DNA of 64,000 nucleotides from contig NZ_JARQXA010000005.1 of assembly GCF_029543155.1 (NCBI RefSeq), positions 310,001 to 374,000 on the forward strand, in the 5' to 3' direction. Positions 8,038 through 17,100 of this stretch are shown here, one piece after another. Numbering within the stretch: the first letter of the stretch is position 1; each line of letters starts with the position of its first letter. The stretch comes from Sphingomonas sp. HITSZ_GF. GTDB taxonomy: Bacteria > Pseudomonadota > Alphaproteobacteria > Sphingomonadales > Sphingomonadaceae. The notes below the pieces were generated by a model. The model was not told the origin of the DNA. It made no database searches and worked only from the letters and a program-made list of their open reading frames with translations. A program made the position numbers and the translations under genes.

Positions 8038-8675
8038 GCGCGCCGATCGCACGCGCCGTGCTGGCGCTGGCCTTGTGCTGCCTGGGCGAGAGCCGCCGCG
8101 AATGGCGCGCGGCGATGCGCGCCGAGTTCGAGGCGGCGGCGGAGGACGGAGCGCCGCTGCGCTTCGCGGCGGGCTGCCTGATGGCGGCATTGCGCGAGCT
8201 GGTCACGCGCGAAGAAGGCCGCTTCGCGCTGACCAGCTATGCGCTGGTGCTGGGGCTGATGCTGCCGATGGCGGCGCTCCAGATCGGCTGCGCGCTGCTC
8301 GGCCTGCCCTATCTCTATCCCGACCAGCACGGGCTGGCCGGCGCGCTGCTCGAAGGGCGCGCGCACGAGGACCTGCTGCGCACCGTCTATCAGGCCGCCA
8401 TTCCCTCGCTCGCGCTGCTCCAGCTGCTGATCGGTATCGGCCATCTGTGCATCGCCTGGGCGATGCTGGAGGGCGACTGGGCCGGCGTCACCCGCCGCGC
8501 GACGCTGACCCTGGCCGCGGCAGCGACGCTGCTGCTGTTCATGGGCGTGCTGTTCCTCGACGGCAGCCAGGTGCTGCTGCAGGGCGCCGTGCTGGCGATC
8601 GAGCTGGCGACGCTCTGCGGGGTGGCGCGGTGGCACGCCCAGCTCTCGCCCGCGGGGGCCGAACAGCCCGGCTAG
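8034..8675 (+). CDS. Predicted membrane protein coupled to PadR regulator
   Basis: A 213-residue protein starting at the ATGA overlap with the PadR gene. The N-terminal 65 residues are amphipathic (ESRREWRAAMRAEF), followed by about four or five membrane segments, for example YALVLGLMLPMAALQIGCAL and LTLAAAATLLLFMGVLFL. I do not recognise a named family. Members of this arrangement are usually annotated as hypothetical partners of PadR. The tight coupling suggests it is the main target or sensor of the regulator. Confidence 0.72.
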   Translation: MSAPIARAVLALALCCLGESRREWRAAMRAEFEAAAEDGAPLRFAAGCLMAALRELVTREEGRFALTSYALVLGLMLPMAALQIGCALLGLPYLYPDQHGLAGALLEGRAHEDLLRTVYQAAIPSLALLQLLIGIGHLCIAWAMLEGDWAGVTRRATLTLAAAATLLLFMGVLFLDGSQVLLQGAVLAIELATLCGVARWHAQLSPAGAEQPG

Positions 8676-8769
8676 CGAATAACGACCGACCGGTTTGCCG
8701 GGCTTCGGGCGCACCGCCCCGGAGATCGCGGCCGTGCGCCTGAACGCGGTGCGAACCAAGGAGACGATC

Positions 8770-9270
8770 ATGCCCCATTCGCAGTCCCGCTTCGCCGCGC
8801 TGCTGCTGCCCGCTGCCCTGCTGATCGGCGGCGCCGCCCCGGCCCGGCCGACGCCCGACGCCTCGCCCTTTCTCGGCACCTGGGAGCTCGACCTGAGCCG
8901 GATGCCCGACAGCTATGGCCCGCCGCCCAAGCGCGTGACCTTCACCTTCAGGGATGTCGGCGCCGGCCAGTGGCGCACCGAGATCGACATCACTGCGCCC
9001 GACGACAGCGTGCGGCATTCGGCGGTCCAGTATCGCCGCGACGGCAGGATGGTGCCGGGCGAAGGCGATACCGGCGAGGCCGACAGCGCCGCATTCCTGT
9101 CGCCCGCGCCGAACGTGCTGGTGATGGGCCTGGCCAAGAACCGGACGCTGGGCGCGGTGCGCACCTATGTGATCTCGGCCGATGGCCGGGAGATGACCGA
9201 ATCGGCGGCCAATGTCGACGAGACGGGCGCGCCCTTCGTCCGCAGCTTCCACTTCAGGCGGATTCGCTAG
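8770..9270 (+). CDS. Secreted protein of unknown function
   Basis: A 166-residue protein with a signal peptide (MPHSQSRFAALLLPAALL, cleaved around APARP). AAGGAGA lies five bases before the ATG at 8770, which I prefer over the in-frame ATG at 8695. The mature part begins PFLGTWELDLSRMP and continues with alternating beta-like strands, reminiscent of lipocalin-like or DUF-type periplasmic proteins whose N-terminus reads GTWxLxxxxS. No catalytic motif is visible. Confidence 0.75.
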   Translation: MPHSQSRFAALLLPAALLIGGAAPARPTPDASPFLGTWELDLSRMPDSYGPPPKRVTFTFRDVGAGQWRTEIDITAPDDSVRHSAVQYRRDGRMVPGEGDTGEADSAAFLSPAPNVLVMGLAKNRTLGAVRTYVISADGREMTESAANVDETGAPFVRSFHFRRIR

Positions 9271-9364
9271 GCACCTGGGCCGGTCTCCAGGGCCTGGCAT
9301 CCTCTCCGCCAGGTCCGGGAGATCGGCTCCCTTGTCTCCGCTGCACCTGCCCCCGGAAATGACA

Positions 9365-9395
9365 AAGCCAGCCAGGCGCTGGGCCCCGCTGGCTT
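9365..9395 (-). terminator. Hairpin downstream of tRNA-Tyr
   Basis: AAGCCAGC (9365-9372) pairs with GCTGGCTT (9388-9395). On the minus strand it follows the tRNA by six bases and is followed by a weak T-rich stretch (TTTGTCATTT). A rho-independent terminator for the tRNA is likely, but the T tract is broken. Confidence 0.5.
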
Positions 9396-9401
9396 GGAAG
9401 G

Positions 9402-9488
9402 TGGTGGACAGGGCTGGATTCGAACCAGCGTACGGGAAACCCGGGCAGATTTACAGTCTGCTGCCTTTAACCACTCGGCCACCTGTCC
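9402..9488 (-). tRNA. tRNA-Tyr (GTA)
   Basis: The minus strand reads GGACAGGTGGCCGAGTGG at the 5' end and GGTTCGAATCCAGCCCTGTCC before an encoded CCA (9402-9404). The acceptor stem GGACAGG pairs with CCTGTCC. The anticodon GTA is at 9454-9452 within ACTGTAAAT. The 87-base length with a long variable arm is right for a class II tRNA-Tyr. Apart from this gene and its hairpin the 343-base stretch 9271-9613 shows nothing; there is no integrase or attachment-site repeat beside it. Confidence 0.97.
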
Positions 9489-9613
9489 ATGGCGCCGTTC
9501 GGCGAGAGGGGGCCCATTGCCGAAGCCGTGCACGCCTGTCAACGCCTTGCGCGCAGGCTTCGGCACGAATAGCGTCCGCCGCTTCCAAATATGCCAGTCC
9601 CCGGGGGGCCCCA

Positions 9614-11239
9614 ATGCGCCGTCTTTCCTTCGTCATCGCCACGCTGCTCGCTGCCACCGCGACGGCGCCGCTCGCCATCGCCAAGGGGCCGGACGGCCCC
9701 ACCGCGCCGGTCGACAAACTTGTCGACGAAGGCACCAACCACAGCGAAGTGATGCGCATCGCGCAATATCTGACCGACGTGATCGGCGCCCGGCTGACCA
9801 ACTCGCCCCCGATGCGCCAGGCCGAGGACTGGACCCAGGCCAAGTTCCGCGAATGGGGCCTGGCCAACGTCCACAAGGAAGGCTTCGAGTTCGGCCGCGG
9901 CTGGAGCGCGAAGAATGCCAGCGTGAAGATGATCGCGCCGCGCCCGCTGACGCTGGTCGCCGCGCCGCTCGCCTGGACGCCGGGCACCAACGGCCCGATC
10001 ACCGGCCAGATCGTGCTCGCGCCGATGGCCGACGAAGCCGCCTTCGCCCAGTACAAGGGCAAGCTCGCCGGCAAGATCGTGCTGATCACCGAGCCGACCG
10101 ACCTTGCCGAGGCGACCGATCCCGACTTCCGCCGCTACAACGACGCCGACCTCGACAAGGCCGACAATTTCCAGATGGCCAACGGCCCCAATGCCGGGCC
10201 GCGCCGCCCGAACAGCGCCGCCCGCTTCACCCTGGCCGCCAAGCGCGACGCCTTCCTGAAGGCCGAGGGTGCGATCGCCTTTGCCACCATGTCGAGCCGC
10301 AACGGCAAGCTGGTGCACGGCCAGAACAGCCAGTTCCAGGTGGGCGCGACGCCGCCGCTGCCGGGCTTCGAGATCGCCGCCGAGGATTATCGCCGCCTCG
10401 CACGCCTCTCCAAGATGGGCCTGGCGCCGAGCCTGGAGCTCAACAGCGAGGTCAGCTTCGACGACAGCGACACCAAGGCCTACAACATCCTCGCCGACAT
10501 CCCCGGCACCGACGCCAAGGCGGGGTACGTGATGGCCGGCGCGCACATGGACAGCTGGGCGATGGGCGACGGCGCGGCGGACAATGCCGCCGGCGTGTCG
10601 ATGGTGATGGAGGCCGCGCGCATCATCAAGGCATCGGGCATCAAGACGAAGCGCAGCATCCGCTTCGCGCTATGGGCCGGCGAGGAGCAGGGGCTGCTCG
10701 GCTCGATGGCCTATGTCGAGAACCATGTCGCCAGCCGCCCGGTCGATCCTGGCCTGACCGGCATCGCCCGCTACATGGGCTGGAGCAAGGCCTTCCCGAT
10801 CAAGCCGGGCGCCGACCATGCGAAGCTCGCCGCCTATTTCAACCTCGACAACGGCTCGGGCAAGATCCGCGGCATCTACACCCAGGGCAACACCCAGGTG
10901 GTGCCGATCTTCAAGGACTGGCTGGCGCCGTTCAACTCGTTCGGCGCGACCAAGGTGGGGACGGGCCGCACCGGCAGCACCGATCACGTGTTCTTCGACG
11001 CGGTGGGCGTCCCCGCCTTCCAGTTCATCCAGGACCCGCTCGACTATGGCTCGACCGTGCACCACACCGATGTCGACACGTTCGACCATCTGAAGTCCGA
11101 GGACATGCGCCAGGGCGCGATCATCCTCGCCGCCTTCCTGGTCAACGCCGCCAACGCCCCCGAGCCGCTGCCGCGCGTGCCGATGGCGACCGAGCCGAAG
11201 CCGTCGGATGAATTCTATGCGGCACCGGGAGCGCATTGA
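9614..11239 (+). CDS. Secreted M28-family zinc metallopeptidase
   Basis: A 541-residue peptidase with a signal peptide (MRRLSFVIATLLAATATAP, cleaved near AIAKG). A PA-like insert (about 120-240) precedes the catalytic domain. The di-zinc ligands are visible: His311 (AGAHMDSW), Asp323 (GAADNAAG), Glu357/Glu358 (WAGEEQG), an aspartate in YFNLDNGSG, and the histidine of VHHTDVDT. These match M28 aminopeptidases or carboxypeptidases, which trim peptides in the periplasm. The ATG at 9614 gives the signal peptide directly; the upstream in-frame extension runs through the tRNA and is not real. Its stop overlaps the ATG of rlmB by one base. Confidence 0.93.
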   Translation: MRRLSFVIATLLAATATAPLAIAKGPDGPTAPVDKLVDEGTNHSEVMRIAQYLTDVIGARLTNSPPMRQAEDWTQAKFREWGLANVHKEGFEFGRGWSAKNASVKMIAPRPLTLVAAPLAWTPGTNGPITGQIVLAPMADEAAFAQYKGKLAGKIVLITEPTDLAEATDPDFRRYNDADLDKADNFQMANGPNAGPRRPNSAARFTLAAKRDAFLKAEGAIAFATMSSRNGKLVHGQNSQFQVGATPPLPGFEIAAEDYRRLARLSKMGLAPSLELNSEVSFDDSDTKAYNILADIPGTDAKAGYVMAGAHMDSWAMGDGAADNAAGVSMVMEAARIIKASGIKTKRSIRFALWAGEEQGLLGSMAYVENHVASRPVDPGLTGIARYMGWSKAFPIKPGADHAKLAAYFNLDNGSGKIRGIYTQGNTQVVPIFKDWLAPFNSFGATKVGTGRTGSTDHVFFDAVGVPAFQFIQDPLDYGSTVHHTDVDTFDHLKSEDMRQGAIILAAFLVNAANAPEPLPRVPMATEPKPSDEFYAAPGAH

Positions 11240-11985
11240 TGGCCAAGCGTGGACACCGGCCGAGCCAGGCATCGTCGAACCGCCCGCGTTTCTACGGGCG
11301 GCACGCAGTGCTGGCGGCGCTCGCCAATCCCGAGCGCGTGGTGCGCAAGATCTGGGGCACGCACGAGGCGCTGGCAGGGCTCGACATCCCGTCCAGCATC
11401 CCGATCACCTATGCCAATGCCGCCGATCTCGGCCGGCTCGTCCCCGCCGACGCGCCGGCCCAGGGGCTGGTCGCCGAAGTCGATCCGCTCGAGGAGATCT
11501 GGCTGGGCGACCTGCTCGCGCAGGGTGCGGGCGACAACCGCCCGCTGATCGTGCTCGACCAGGTGACCGATCCGCACAATGTCGGCGCGATCCTGCGTTC
11601 GGCGGCGGCGTTCGACGCGCTGGGCATCGTCACGCAGGACCGGCACGCGCCGAGCGAGACGGGCACGCTCGCCCGCTCGGCGGCGGGGACGCTCGAAGTG
11701 GTGCCGTGGTGCCGGGTGGTGAACCTGGCGCGCGCGCTCGAGGAGATCGCCGAGGCAGGCTTCTGGCGGATCGGGCTGACCGGGCACGCCAAGGGCACGC
11801 TCGCCCAGGTGATGGCGGATCAGCAGAAGATCGCGCTGGTGCTCGGCGCCGAGGGCGAAGGCATGCGCCAGAACACCGAGGCGCATTGCGACGAGCTGGC
11901 CAAGCTGCCGATCTCGGACAAGGTGGAGAGCCTCAACGTCTCCAACGCCGCGGCGATCGCGCTGTACGCGGTGACGGCGCGGTGA
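11239..11985 (+). CDS. rlmB: 23S rRNA 2'-O-methyltransferase, TrmH/SpoU family (RlmB-like)
   Basis: A 248-residue SPOUT methyltransferase. An N-terminal substrate-binding part (RFYGRHAVLAALANP) precedes the three SpoU motifs: LDQVTDPHNVGAILRSA (motif 1), LVLGAEGEGM (motif 2) and VESLNVSNAAAIALY (motif 3, forming the trefoil knot). In E. coli RlmB methylates the ribose of G2251 of 23S rRNA with SAM. The ATG at 11239 overlaps the peptidase stop (TGATG), so the housekeeping gene is read through from the peptidase. Related family members can act on tRNA, so the exact target is inferred from the domain layout. Confidence 0.92.
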   Translation: MAKRGHRPSQASSNRPRFYGRHAVLAALANPERVVRKIWGTHEALAGLDIPSSIPITYANAADLGRLVPADAPAQGLVAEVDPLEEIWLGDLLAQGAGDNRPLIVLDQVTDPHNVGAILRSAAAFDALGIVTQDRHAPSETGTLARSAAGTLEVVPWCRVVNLARALEEIAEAGFWRIGLTGHAKGTLAQVMADQQKIALVLGAEGEGMRQNTEAHCDELAKLPISDKVESLNVSNAAAIALYAVTAR

Positions 11986-11990
11986 ACCTT

Positions 11991-12017
11991 CTCCCTCTCC
12001 CCTTTGGGGAGAGGGAG
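11991..12017. terminator. Bidirectional terminator between rlmB and ferredoxin gene
   Basis: A perfect 12-base stem, CTCCCTCTCCCC (11991-12002) with GGGGAGAGGGAG (12006-12017) and a TTT loop, lies between two convergent genes and touches the ferredoxin stop codon. It belongs to the same GGGGAGAGGG palindrome family seen at 38285-38405. Confidence 0.75.
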
Positions 12018-12018
12018 T

Positions 12019-12336
12019 TTAGTCCTCTTCGGCGATCGTCACGCGCAGGCCGTCGAGTTCGTCGGTGAACGGGATCTGGCAGGACAGGCGCGAGCTTGCG
12101 TCGCGATCGCCGGCGCTGTCGAGCAGATCGTCCTCGTCCATGCTCATCTTGGGCAGTTTGGCCGCAAATTCCGGGTCGACATGGACGTGGCAGGTCGCGC
12201 ACGAGCAGCAGCCGCCGCACAAGGCGAGCAGCTCGTCAAAGCCGTTCTCGCGGATCACTTCCATCACGCTCAGGCCCGCCTCGCCCATGACCTCGCGCTC
12301 TTCTCCATCCCGGGTCACAACGATAAGCTTGGGCAT
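12019..12336 (-). CDS. 2Fe-2S ferredoxin (adrenodoxin-like)
   Basis: A 105-residue plant/vertebrate-type 2Fe-2S ferredoxin. The cluster ligands are Cys40, Cys46, Cys49 and Cys86 in the spacing C-x5-C-x2-C ... C; extra cysteines at 43 and 44 are not expected ligands. [16 protein letters not shown] and the acidic DEDDLLD region, where partner redox enzymes dock, mark the adrenodoxin/putidaredoxin branch that feeds cytochromes P450 or Rieske oxygenases. AACAGGAG lies before the ATG at 12336. It has no partner gene beside it, so it may be a general electron donor, possibly for the P450 at 18764-19996 (inference). Confidence 0.93.
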   Translation of the reverse strand: MPKLIVVTRDGEEREVMGEAGLSVMEVIRENGFDELLALCGGCCSCATCHVHVDPEFAAKLPKMSMDEDDLLDSAGDRDASSRLSCQIPFTDELDGLRVTIAEED

Positions 12337-12399
12337 GAGATTCTCCTGTTCCGGCCCTGTCCATGCCGCCGAAAACGGCGCTCCGCAAGGCGGGCAGCC

Positions 12400-13023
12400 A
12401 TGGGCCTGACCGCCGATCAGCTCAAGGTATCGCTCGATGCGCTGGCGGCGCGCGAGCCGCTGATCGCTGCCGCGATCGGCCGGGTGGGCTATCCCCCGCC
12501 CCGCATCCGCGACCGCGGCTATGCGACGCTGCTGCGCACGATCATCGGCCAGCAGGTGAGCGTCGCCGCCGCGCAATCGATCTGGAACAAGATGGCGGCG
12601 CAGCTGGGCGACCTGGAGGACCCCGGCACGATCGACCGGGTGAGCGACGAGGACCTGCGCGCGGCCGGCCTGTCGCGGCAAAAGGCTGCCTATGCGCGCA
12701 GCCTGGCCGACGAGGTGACCAGCGGACGGCTCGACTTCGCGCGCCTGCCCGCGGACGACGAGGACGCGATCGCGGCGCTGACCCGGATCAAGGGCATCGG
12801 CCGCTGGTCCGCCGAAGTCTATCTGCTGTTCGCCGAAGGGCGACCCGACATCTGGCCGGCGGGCGACCTGGCGGTGCAGATCGAGGTCGGGCGGATCCTG
12901 GGGCATGCCGAGCGGCCGAGCGAGAAGCTGACGCGCGAGGTTGCCGAGGCCTGGCGCCCGCATCGGGGGGCGGCAGCGGTATTCGCCTGGCATCACTATA
13001 ACAGCGAGATGGAAGTGATTTGA
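12400..13023 (+). CDS. DNA-3-methyladenine glycosylase, AlkA-like (HhH-GPD)
   Basis: A 207-residue base-excision repair enzyme. The helix-hairpin-helix [16 protein letters not shown] covers about 128-143, followed by the catalytic aspartate at position 156 in WPAGDLAVQ. The N-terminal [19 protein letters not shown] is the conserved helix of the HhH-GPD fold. It removes alkylated purines from DNA. It lacks the N-terminal TBP-like domain of E. coli AlkA, which is normal for short alphaproteobacterial homologues. The start at 12400 was chosen because homologous sequence begins there; there is no strong ribosome site. It is divergent from the ferredoxin gene over 63 bases. Confidence 0.9.
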   Translation: MGLTADQLKVSLDALAAREPLIAAAIGRVGYPPPRIRDRGYATLLRTIIGQQVSVAAAQSIWNKMAAQLGDLEDPGTIDRVSDEDLRAAGLSRQKAAYARSLADEVTSGRLDFARLPADDEDAIAALTRIKGIGRWSAEVYLLFAEGRPDIWPAGDLAVQIEVGRILGHAERPSEKLTREVAEAWRPHRGAAAVFAWHHYNSEMEVI

Positions 13024-13032
13024 GCGCCGCCT

Positions 13033-13137
13033 AGCCCCTCCCCTTCAGGGGAGGGGTTGGGGTGGGGCCTATCCGCGGGCGATGGTCTCGGTGAGACACT
13101 GCCCCACCCCAAACCCCTCCCCCGAGGGGGAGGGGCT
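13033..13137. repeat. Compound GC-rich inverted repeat
   Basis: Two local hairpins (AGCCCCTCCCCTTCAGGGGAGGGG-type at the left and CCCCTCCCCCGAGGGGGAGGGG-type at the right) are joined by outer arms: GGGTTGGGGTGGGGC-type near 13053-13068 mirrors GCCCCACCCCAAACCC near 13101-13116. The middle contains GGGGCCTATC and ACTGCCCC, as does the repeat at 38285-38405. It separates two convergent genes and could terminate both. Confidence 0.75.
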
Positions 13138-13145
13138 TCGGAGGA

Positions 13146-14030
13146 TCAGGCCCCCAGCCCCACCGCGATCGCGCCTAGCGGGCCGGCCATCGTGCCGAGA
13201 CCCGGCGCGCCCAGCCGCTTGTCCATGTCCGCCGCCCATTCGGCAAGCGCGCCATAGCCGCCCAGGCTTTCGACCAGCCGCGTCCGCAGCCTGGGGAAGA
13301 GATAGTCGCCGCGCGACGCCATCACGCCGCCGCCGATGGCGATGCGCTCGGGCGCGGCGGTGACGACGAGATTGTGGAGCATGCCGGCGAGGTCGTGGAC
13401 GAAGAGGTCCCAGACCGGGCCCTTGTCGGGCAGCTGGTCGCCCGGCATGCCGAAGCGCTCGGCGAGCGCGGGGCCGGCGATCAACCCCTCGAGGCAGTCG
13501 CCATGGAAGGGGCACCAGCCGGGATAGCTATCGTCCGGGGCGCGCGGCAGGCGCATATGGCCGGCCTCGCCATGCGCCCAGCCCATCACCGGCCGCCCGC
13601 CGGTGACCAGACCGACGCCCACGCCGGTGCCGATGGTGATATAGGCATGCGCGGCCATGCCGCGGGCGGCGCCCCAGCGGCCCTCCGCCAGCGCGGCGCC
13701 CTCGACATCGGTCTGGAAGGCGGTGGGCTTGCCGTAGCGCGCGTCGAGCCGGCGGATGAGATCGGTGCCGCTCCAGCCCGGCTTGGTGGTCGCGGTGATC
13801 GAACCATAATCGGCGCGGGCGGGATCGAGGCCGACAGGGCCGAAGCTCGCCACGCCGATCGCATCGAAGCGCCAGCGATCGAGCGCCGCCTCGATCGCAG
13901 CGAGCGTCGTCGCCGGATCGGTGGTGGGGATGGTCACCCGGTCGCGCACGTCGTCGGGGCCGGTGGCGAGCAGCGCCACGCATTTGGTGCCGCCCAGCTC
14001 CACGCCGGCGATCAGCTTTTCCTGCGTCAT
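13146..14030 (-). CDS. ROK-family sugar kinase (fructokinase-like)
   Basis: A 294-residue ROK kinase. GVELGGTKC near the N-terminus is the phosphate-binding motif, VASFGPVGLDP follows, and GHMRLPRAPDD with CPFHGDCLEGL is the zinc-binding ROK signature (His and three Cys). The central GTGVGVGLVTGG is the second ATP motif. It phosphorylates a hexose, most likely fructose or glucose, with ATP in the cytoplasm. I chose the ATG at 14030 (MTQEKLIAGVELGG); the upstream extension runs through two hairpins and is not coding. It lies downstream of TBDR A on the same strand but behind a strong terminator. Confidence 0.92.
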   Translation of the reverse strand: MTQEKLIAGVELGGTKCVALLATGPDDVRDRVTIPTTDPATTLAAIEAALDRWRFDAIGVASFGPVGLDPARADYGSITATTKPGWSGTDLIRRLDARYGKPTAFQTDVEGAALAEGRWGAARGMAAHAYITIGTGVGVGLVTGGRPVMGWAHGEAGHMRLPRAPDDSYPGWCPFHGDCLEGLIAGPALAERFGMPGDQLPDKGPVWDLFVHDLAGMLHNLVVTAAPERIAIGGGVMASRGDYLFPRLRTRLVESLGGYGALAEWAADMDKRLGAPGLGTMAGPLGAIAVGLGA

Positions 14031-14061
14031 CGCCGCCTGCGCTAGCCCGGTTCGCCCGGAC

Positions 14062-14091
14062 AAAAAAGAGGGGCCGCCCAGGGGCAGCCCC
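14062..14091 (-). terminator. Rho-independent terminator of TBDR A
   Basis: On the minus strand GGGGCTGC (14091-14084) pairs with GCGGCCCC (14077-14070), one wobble, and is followed by CTCTTTTTT, a run of six T. It lies 77 bases after the TBDR A stop. A second hairpin with a 9-base stem, GGCGGCCGG (14119-14127) and CCGGCCGCC (14136-14144), precedes it, so the two form a tandem terminator. Confidence 0.85.
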
Positions 14092-14167
14092 ATCCGGGGG
14101 AGGCGGTGTTGCGGCAGCGGCGGCCGGTTTGCGCCCCGGCCGCCACTCCCCCTTTGCCTTGGGGCGC

Positions 14168-17100
14168 CTAGAAGCGGCCCCGCAGCCCGATCATGACCTG
14201 GCGGCCAGGATCGTAGAGCGTGAAGGCAGCATTTTCGAACTGGAAGTAGCTGCGCTGCTGCGCCTTGGTGAGGTTGATCACGTCGAGGGTGAGCTGCGGC
14301 CCCCATTTCAGATCGAGCAGCTCGGCGAAGTCGACCGAGGCCGACAGATCGAACTGCTGATAGTCGTCCGAATAGAGCCGGGCGAGCGCGATGCCGTTCT
14401 GGTTGGCATCCGACGTGACCGAGCCGCGCTGGAAGGTGGTCGACAGGCGGATATTGATGCCGCCCTTCTCGTAATAGCCGGTGATGTTGTAGGTCACCGG
14501 CGAGACGCCCACCGCCACCGCCGGCGCCGCGCCCGAGCCGGTCTGGTCGATCAGCGTGAGGTTGGCGTTGAAGCCGAAGCCGTTGAGCCCGAGCTTGCCG
14601 AGCAGGAAGTCGAGCGGCTGCACCCAGTTCACTTCGAGGCCGTTGACCTTGAGCGTGCCGGTGGCGTTGACCTGCTGGCTGAGCACCACGGTGGCGCTGT
14701 TCGGGCCACCGCGCGAATTGATCGCCGCCTGCTGGGTGGGCGTCAGCGTGTCATAGGTCACGCCATAGGCCGCCAGCGCCGTGAAGGGCACCGTCGCCGT
14801 GCCGGTGGTGGTGAAGCCGGTCACTGCCTTGCGGAAGGCAGTGAAGCCGACATAGCCCTCGCGGCCGGTATAATATTCGAAGCCCAGATCGATGTTGGTC
14901 GAGAGATAGGGCTGAAGCGAGGGGTTGCCGACCGAGCCGACATCGGCGGAGGGCGTCGAGAAGTTGAGGCCCGGCAGCATCGTGTTCGGATTGGGCCGGG
15001 TCATCGTCCGCGAAACCGCAGCGCGGACCACCGCGGCTTCGCCGATATGGAAGGCACCGCTCGCCGAGGGCAGCCAGTTCTCGTACTTGCTGTTGGTGTA
15101 AACGAAGTTGACCAGATTGGGGTAGCAGCTGCCGTCACGCGGATTGCCCGTGCCCGGGCAGGCATTGGGCAGCGGGCCGGCGCCGTCCGGATCGATCGAG
15201 TTGCGCGGATCGGAGATCGACACGCGCCCGCCAATCGTCTGATCGGTGCGCACATAGCGGATGCCGGCATTGTAGTTGAGGTGGTTGCTGTCGCCGAGCT
15301 GGAGATCGCCATTCACCTCGCCATAGGCGCCGAGCACCTTTTCGCGGACATAGCCGCCGCTGGCGCCGGTGTTCGACGAGCCCGCCTCGGGCGCGGCATC
15401 GTGGAAGGCGTCATAGTTGGAAGCGGCGCGGAACGCGTCCCAGTTCACCGTGACGAATCCCGAGGAGGTGGGGGTCAGCAGGCCCGGGAGCTGCGCGTTC
15501 GAGATCAGCGAGCCGGCATAGGTGACCGGGCCGGTCGAGCCCGCGGTATAGCCGGTGCCATAGGCCGGATAGCTGGGATAGCCCGCCGGCGCCGCGCCGG
15601 GCTGGACCAGGCCGTTGCAGGGCGGCTGGGTGTTGGGCGACGGCACGAACACGCTCGGCCGGTTGCCGCACACTGCGTTCTGCCAGGCCTGGCTGTTGTC
15701 ATAGGCGTTGATCGTGCGCGACGTATCGTCATAGGCGGCGCCGACCTTGAAGTTCAGCGTGCTGTCGCCCCAGGTGAGGTTGCCGCGCACGCCCTTGGTC
15801 TCGGTCTTGCGCTTCTCGTCCTGGATGTTCACGCGGCCGCCCGGCCAGGCGAAGTTGGCGGGGTTGTTGAGATCGATATTGGTCGTGATGTTCGGCACGT
15901 CGCCGGTGTTGTCATAGTTCACCACCACGCCCGCATTGGGAGCGGTGAGCACCACGACGCTGGGCGATTCGCGGTGGAAGCTCGACCAGGTGTAGTTCGC
16001 CGCGGCATCGAACTTCAGCTTGTCCGCGATCTCCCATTCGAGCCCGGGATTGACGCCCCAGAACTTGGTCTTCTCGATGAAGGGGCGATATTCGAGGAAC
16101 CATTGGGCATTGGCATAGGTGCCCTTGGTAACCACGCAGCCGGTGGTGCAGTCCGCGCGGTCATAGGTGGTATTGAGCGGGATCGCGGCGCCGTTGCGGC
16201 CGACCCAGTTCATGTCGACGCGCTCGAGCTGGTTGTCCTTCCAGCCGAACATGCCGTCGACATAGGCGTGGAAGCTCTCGCCCTTGTATTCGAGGCTGGC
16301 AATCGCGTTGATCCGGTCCTTGGTGCCTTCCTCGAACATCTTGCGGCCGAGGCGCGGGATGATGCCGTTGTCGATCTGCGAGATGGTGGCGCCGGGATTG
16401 CGCGCGAGCAGGAAGGCCTGATCGATCGGGGTGCCGGTGATCAACCCCGCGCCCGCGCCGGCGGGGACGGTCGCCGGGATCGTCCAGTTGCCGCCACCGG
16501 TGGGGTTGCAGCCGGTCGCCGCGCCGCACTGGGCAGCGGAGAGGTTGGGGTTGGTCCAGCCGATCGTCTCGAAGCCGGTGGTGCGCACCTTGTTGTGCAC
16601 GCCCGCGACGCCGAGCAGCACGCCGAAATCGCCCATGGTGGTGCTGGCGAGCAGCGAGCCGCGATAGCCCCAGTCCTTGGCATTGGTGTTCTTGGTGAGC
16701 TGCGCGCCATAGGTGACGTGCGTGCCCGCCTTGTCGAACGGGCGGGCGCTGCGCATGTTGACCGTGCCCGCCGCACCGCCTTCGAGCTGATCGGCGATAC
16801 CGCTCTTGCTCACCGTCAGCGAGGTGAACAGCTCGGTCGGGAACATGTCGAGATCGACTTCGCGATTGGTGTTCTGCGAATCGGTGCGGCCGGTCGAGGC
16901 GACCGCCACCGGCGCGCCGTTGAGCAGCACGCGGGTGAAGTTGGTGCCGAGGCCGCGGATCGTGACGTTGAGGCCCTCGCCGGTCACTTCGCGAGCGATG
17001 GTGACGCCGGGAATGCGGTTGAAGCTCTCGGCGATGTTGGTGTCGGGGAACTTGCCGATGTCTTCGGCGAAGATCGAGTCGGTGAAGCCGACCGAGTTCT

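Noticed and set aside
9402..9488. tRNA-Tyr as an integration site for a mobile island
   Set aside because: No integrase, no repeat of the tRNA 3' end within the window, and ordinary housekeeping neighbours.
9212..9613. N-terminal extension of the M28 peptidase
   Set aside because: It would run through tRNA-Tyr and its hairpin. The ATG at 9614 gives a normal signal peptide.
13033..13137. CRISPR-like look of alternating GC-rich blocks
   Set aside because: There are no regularly spaced direct repeats; the structure is nested inverted repeats.
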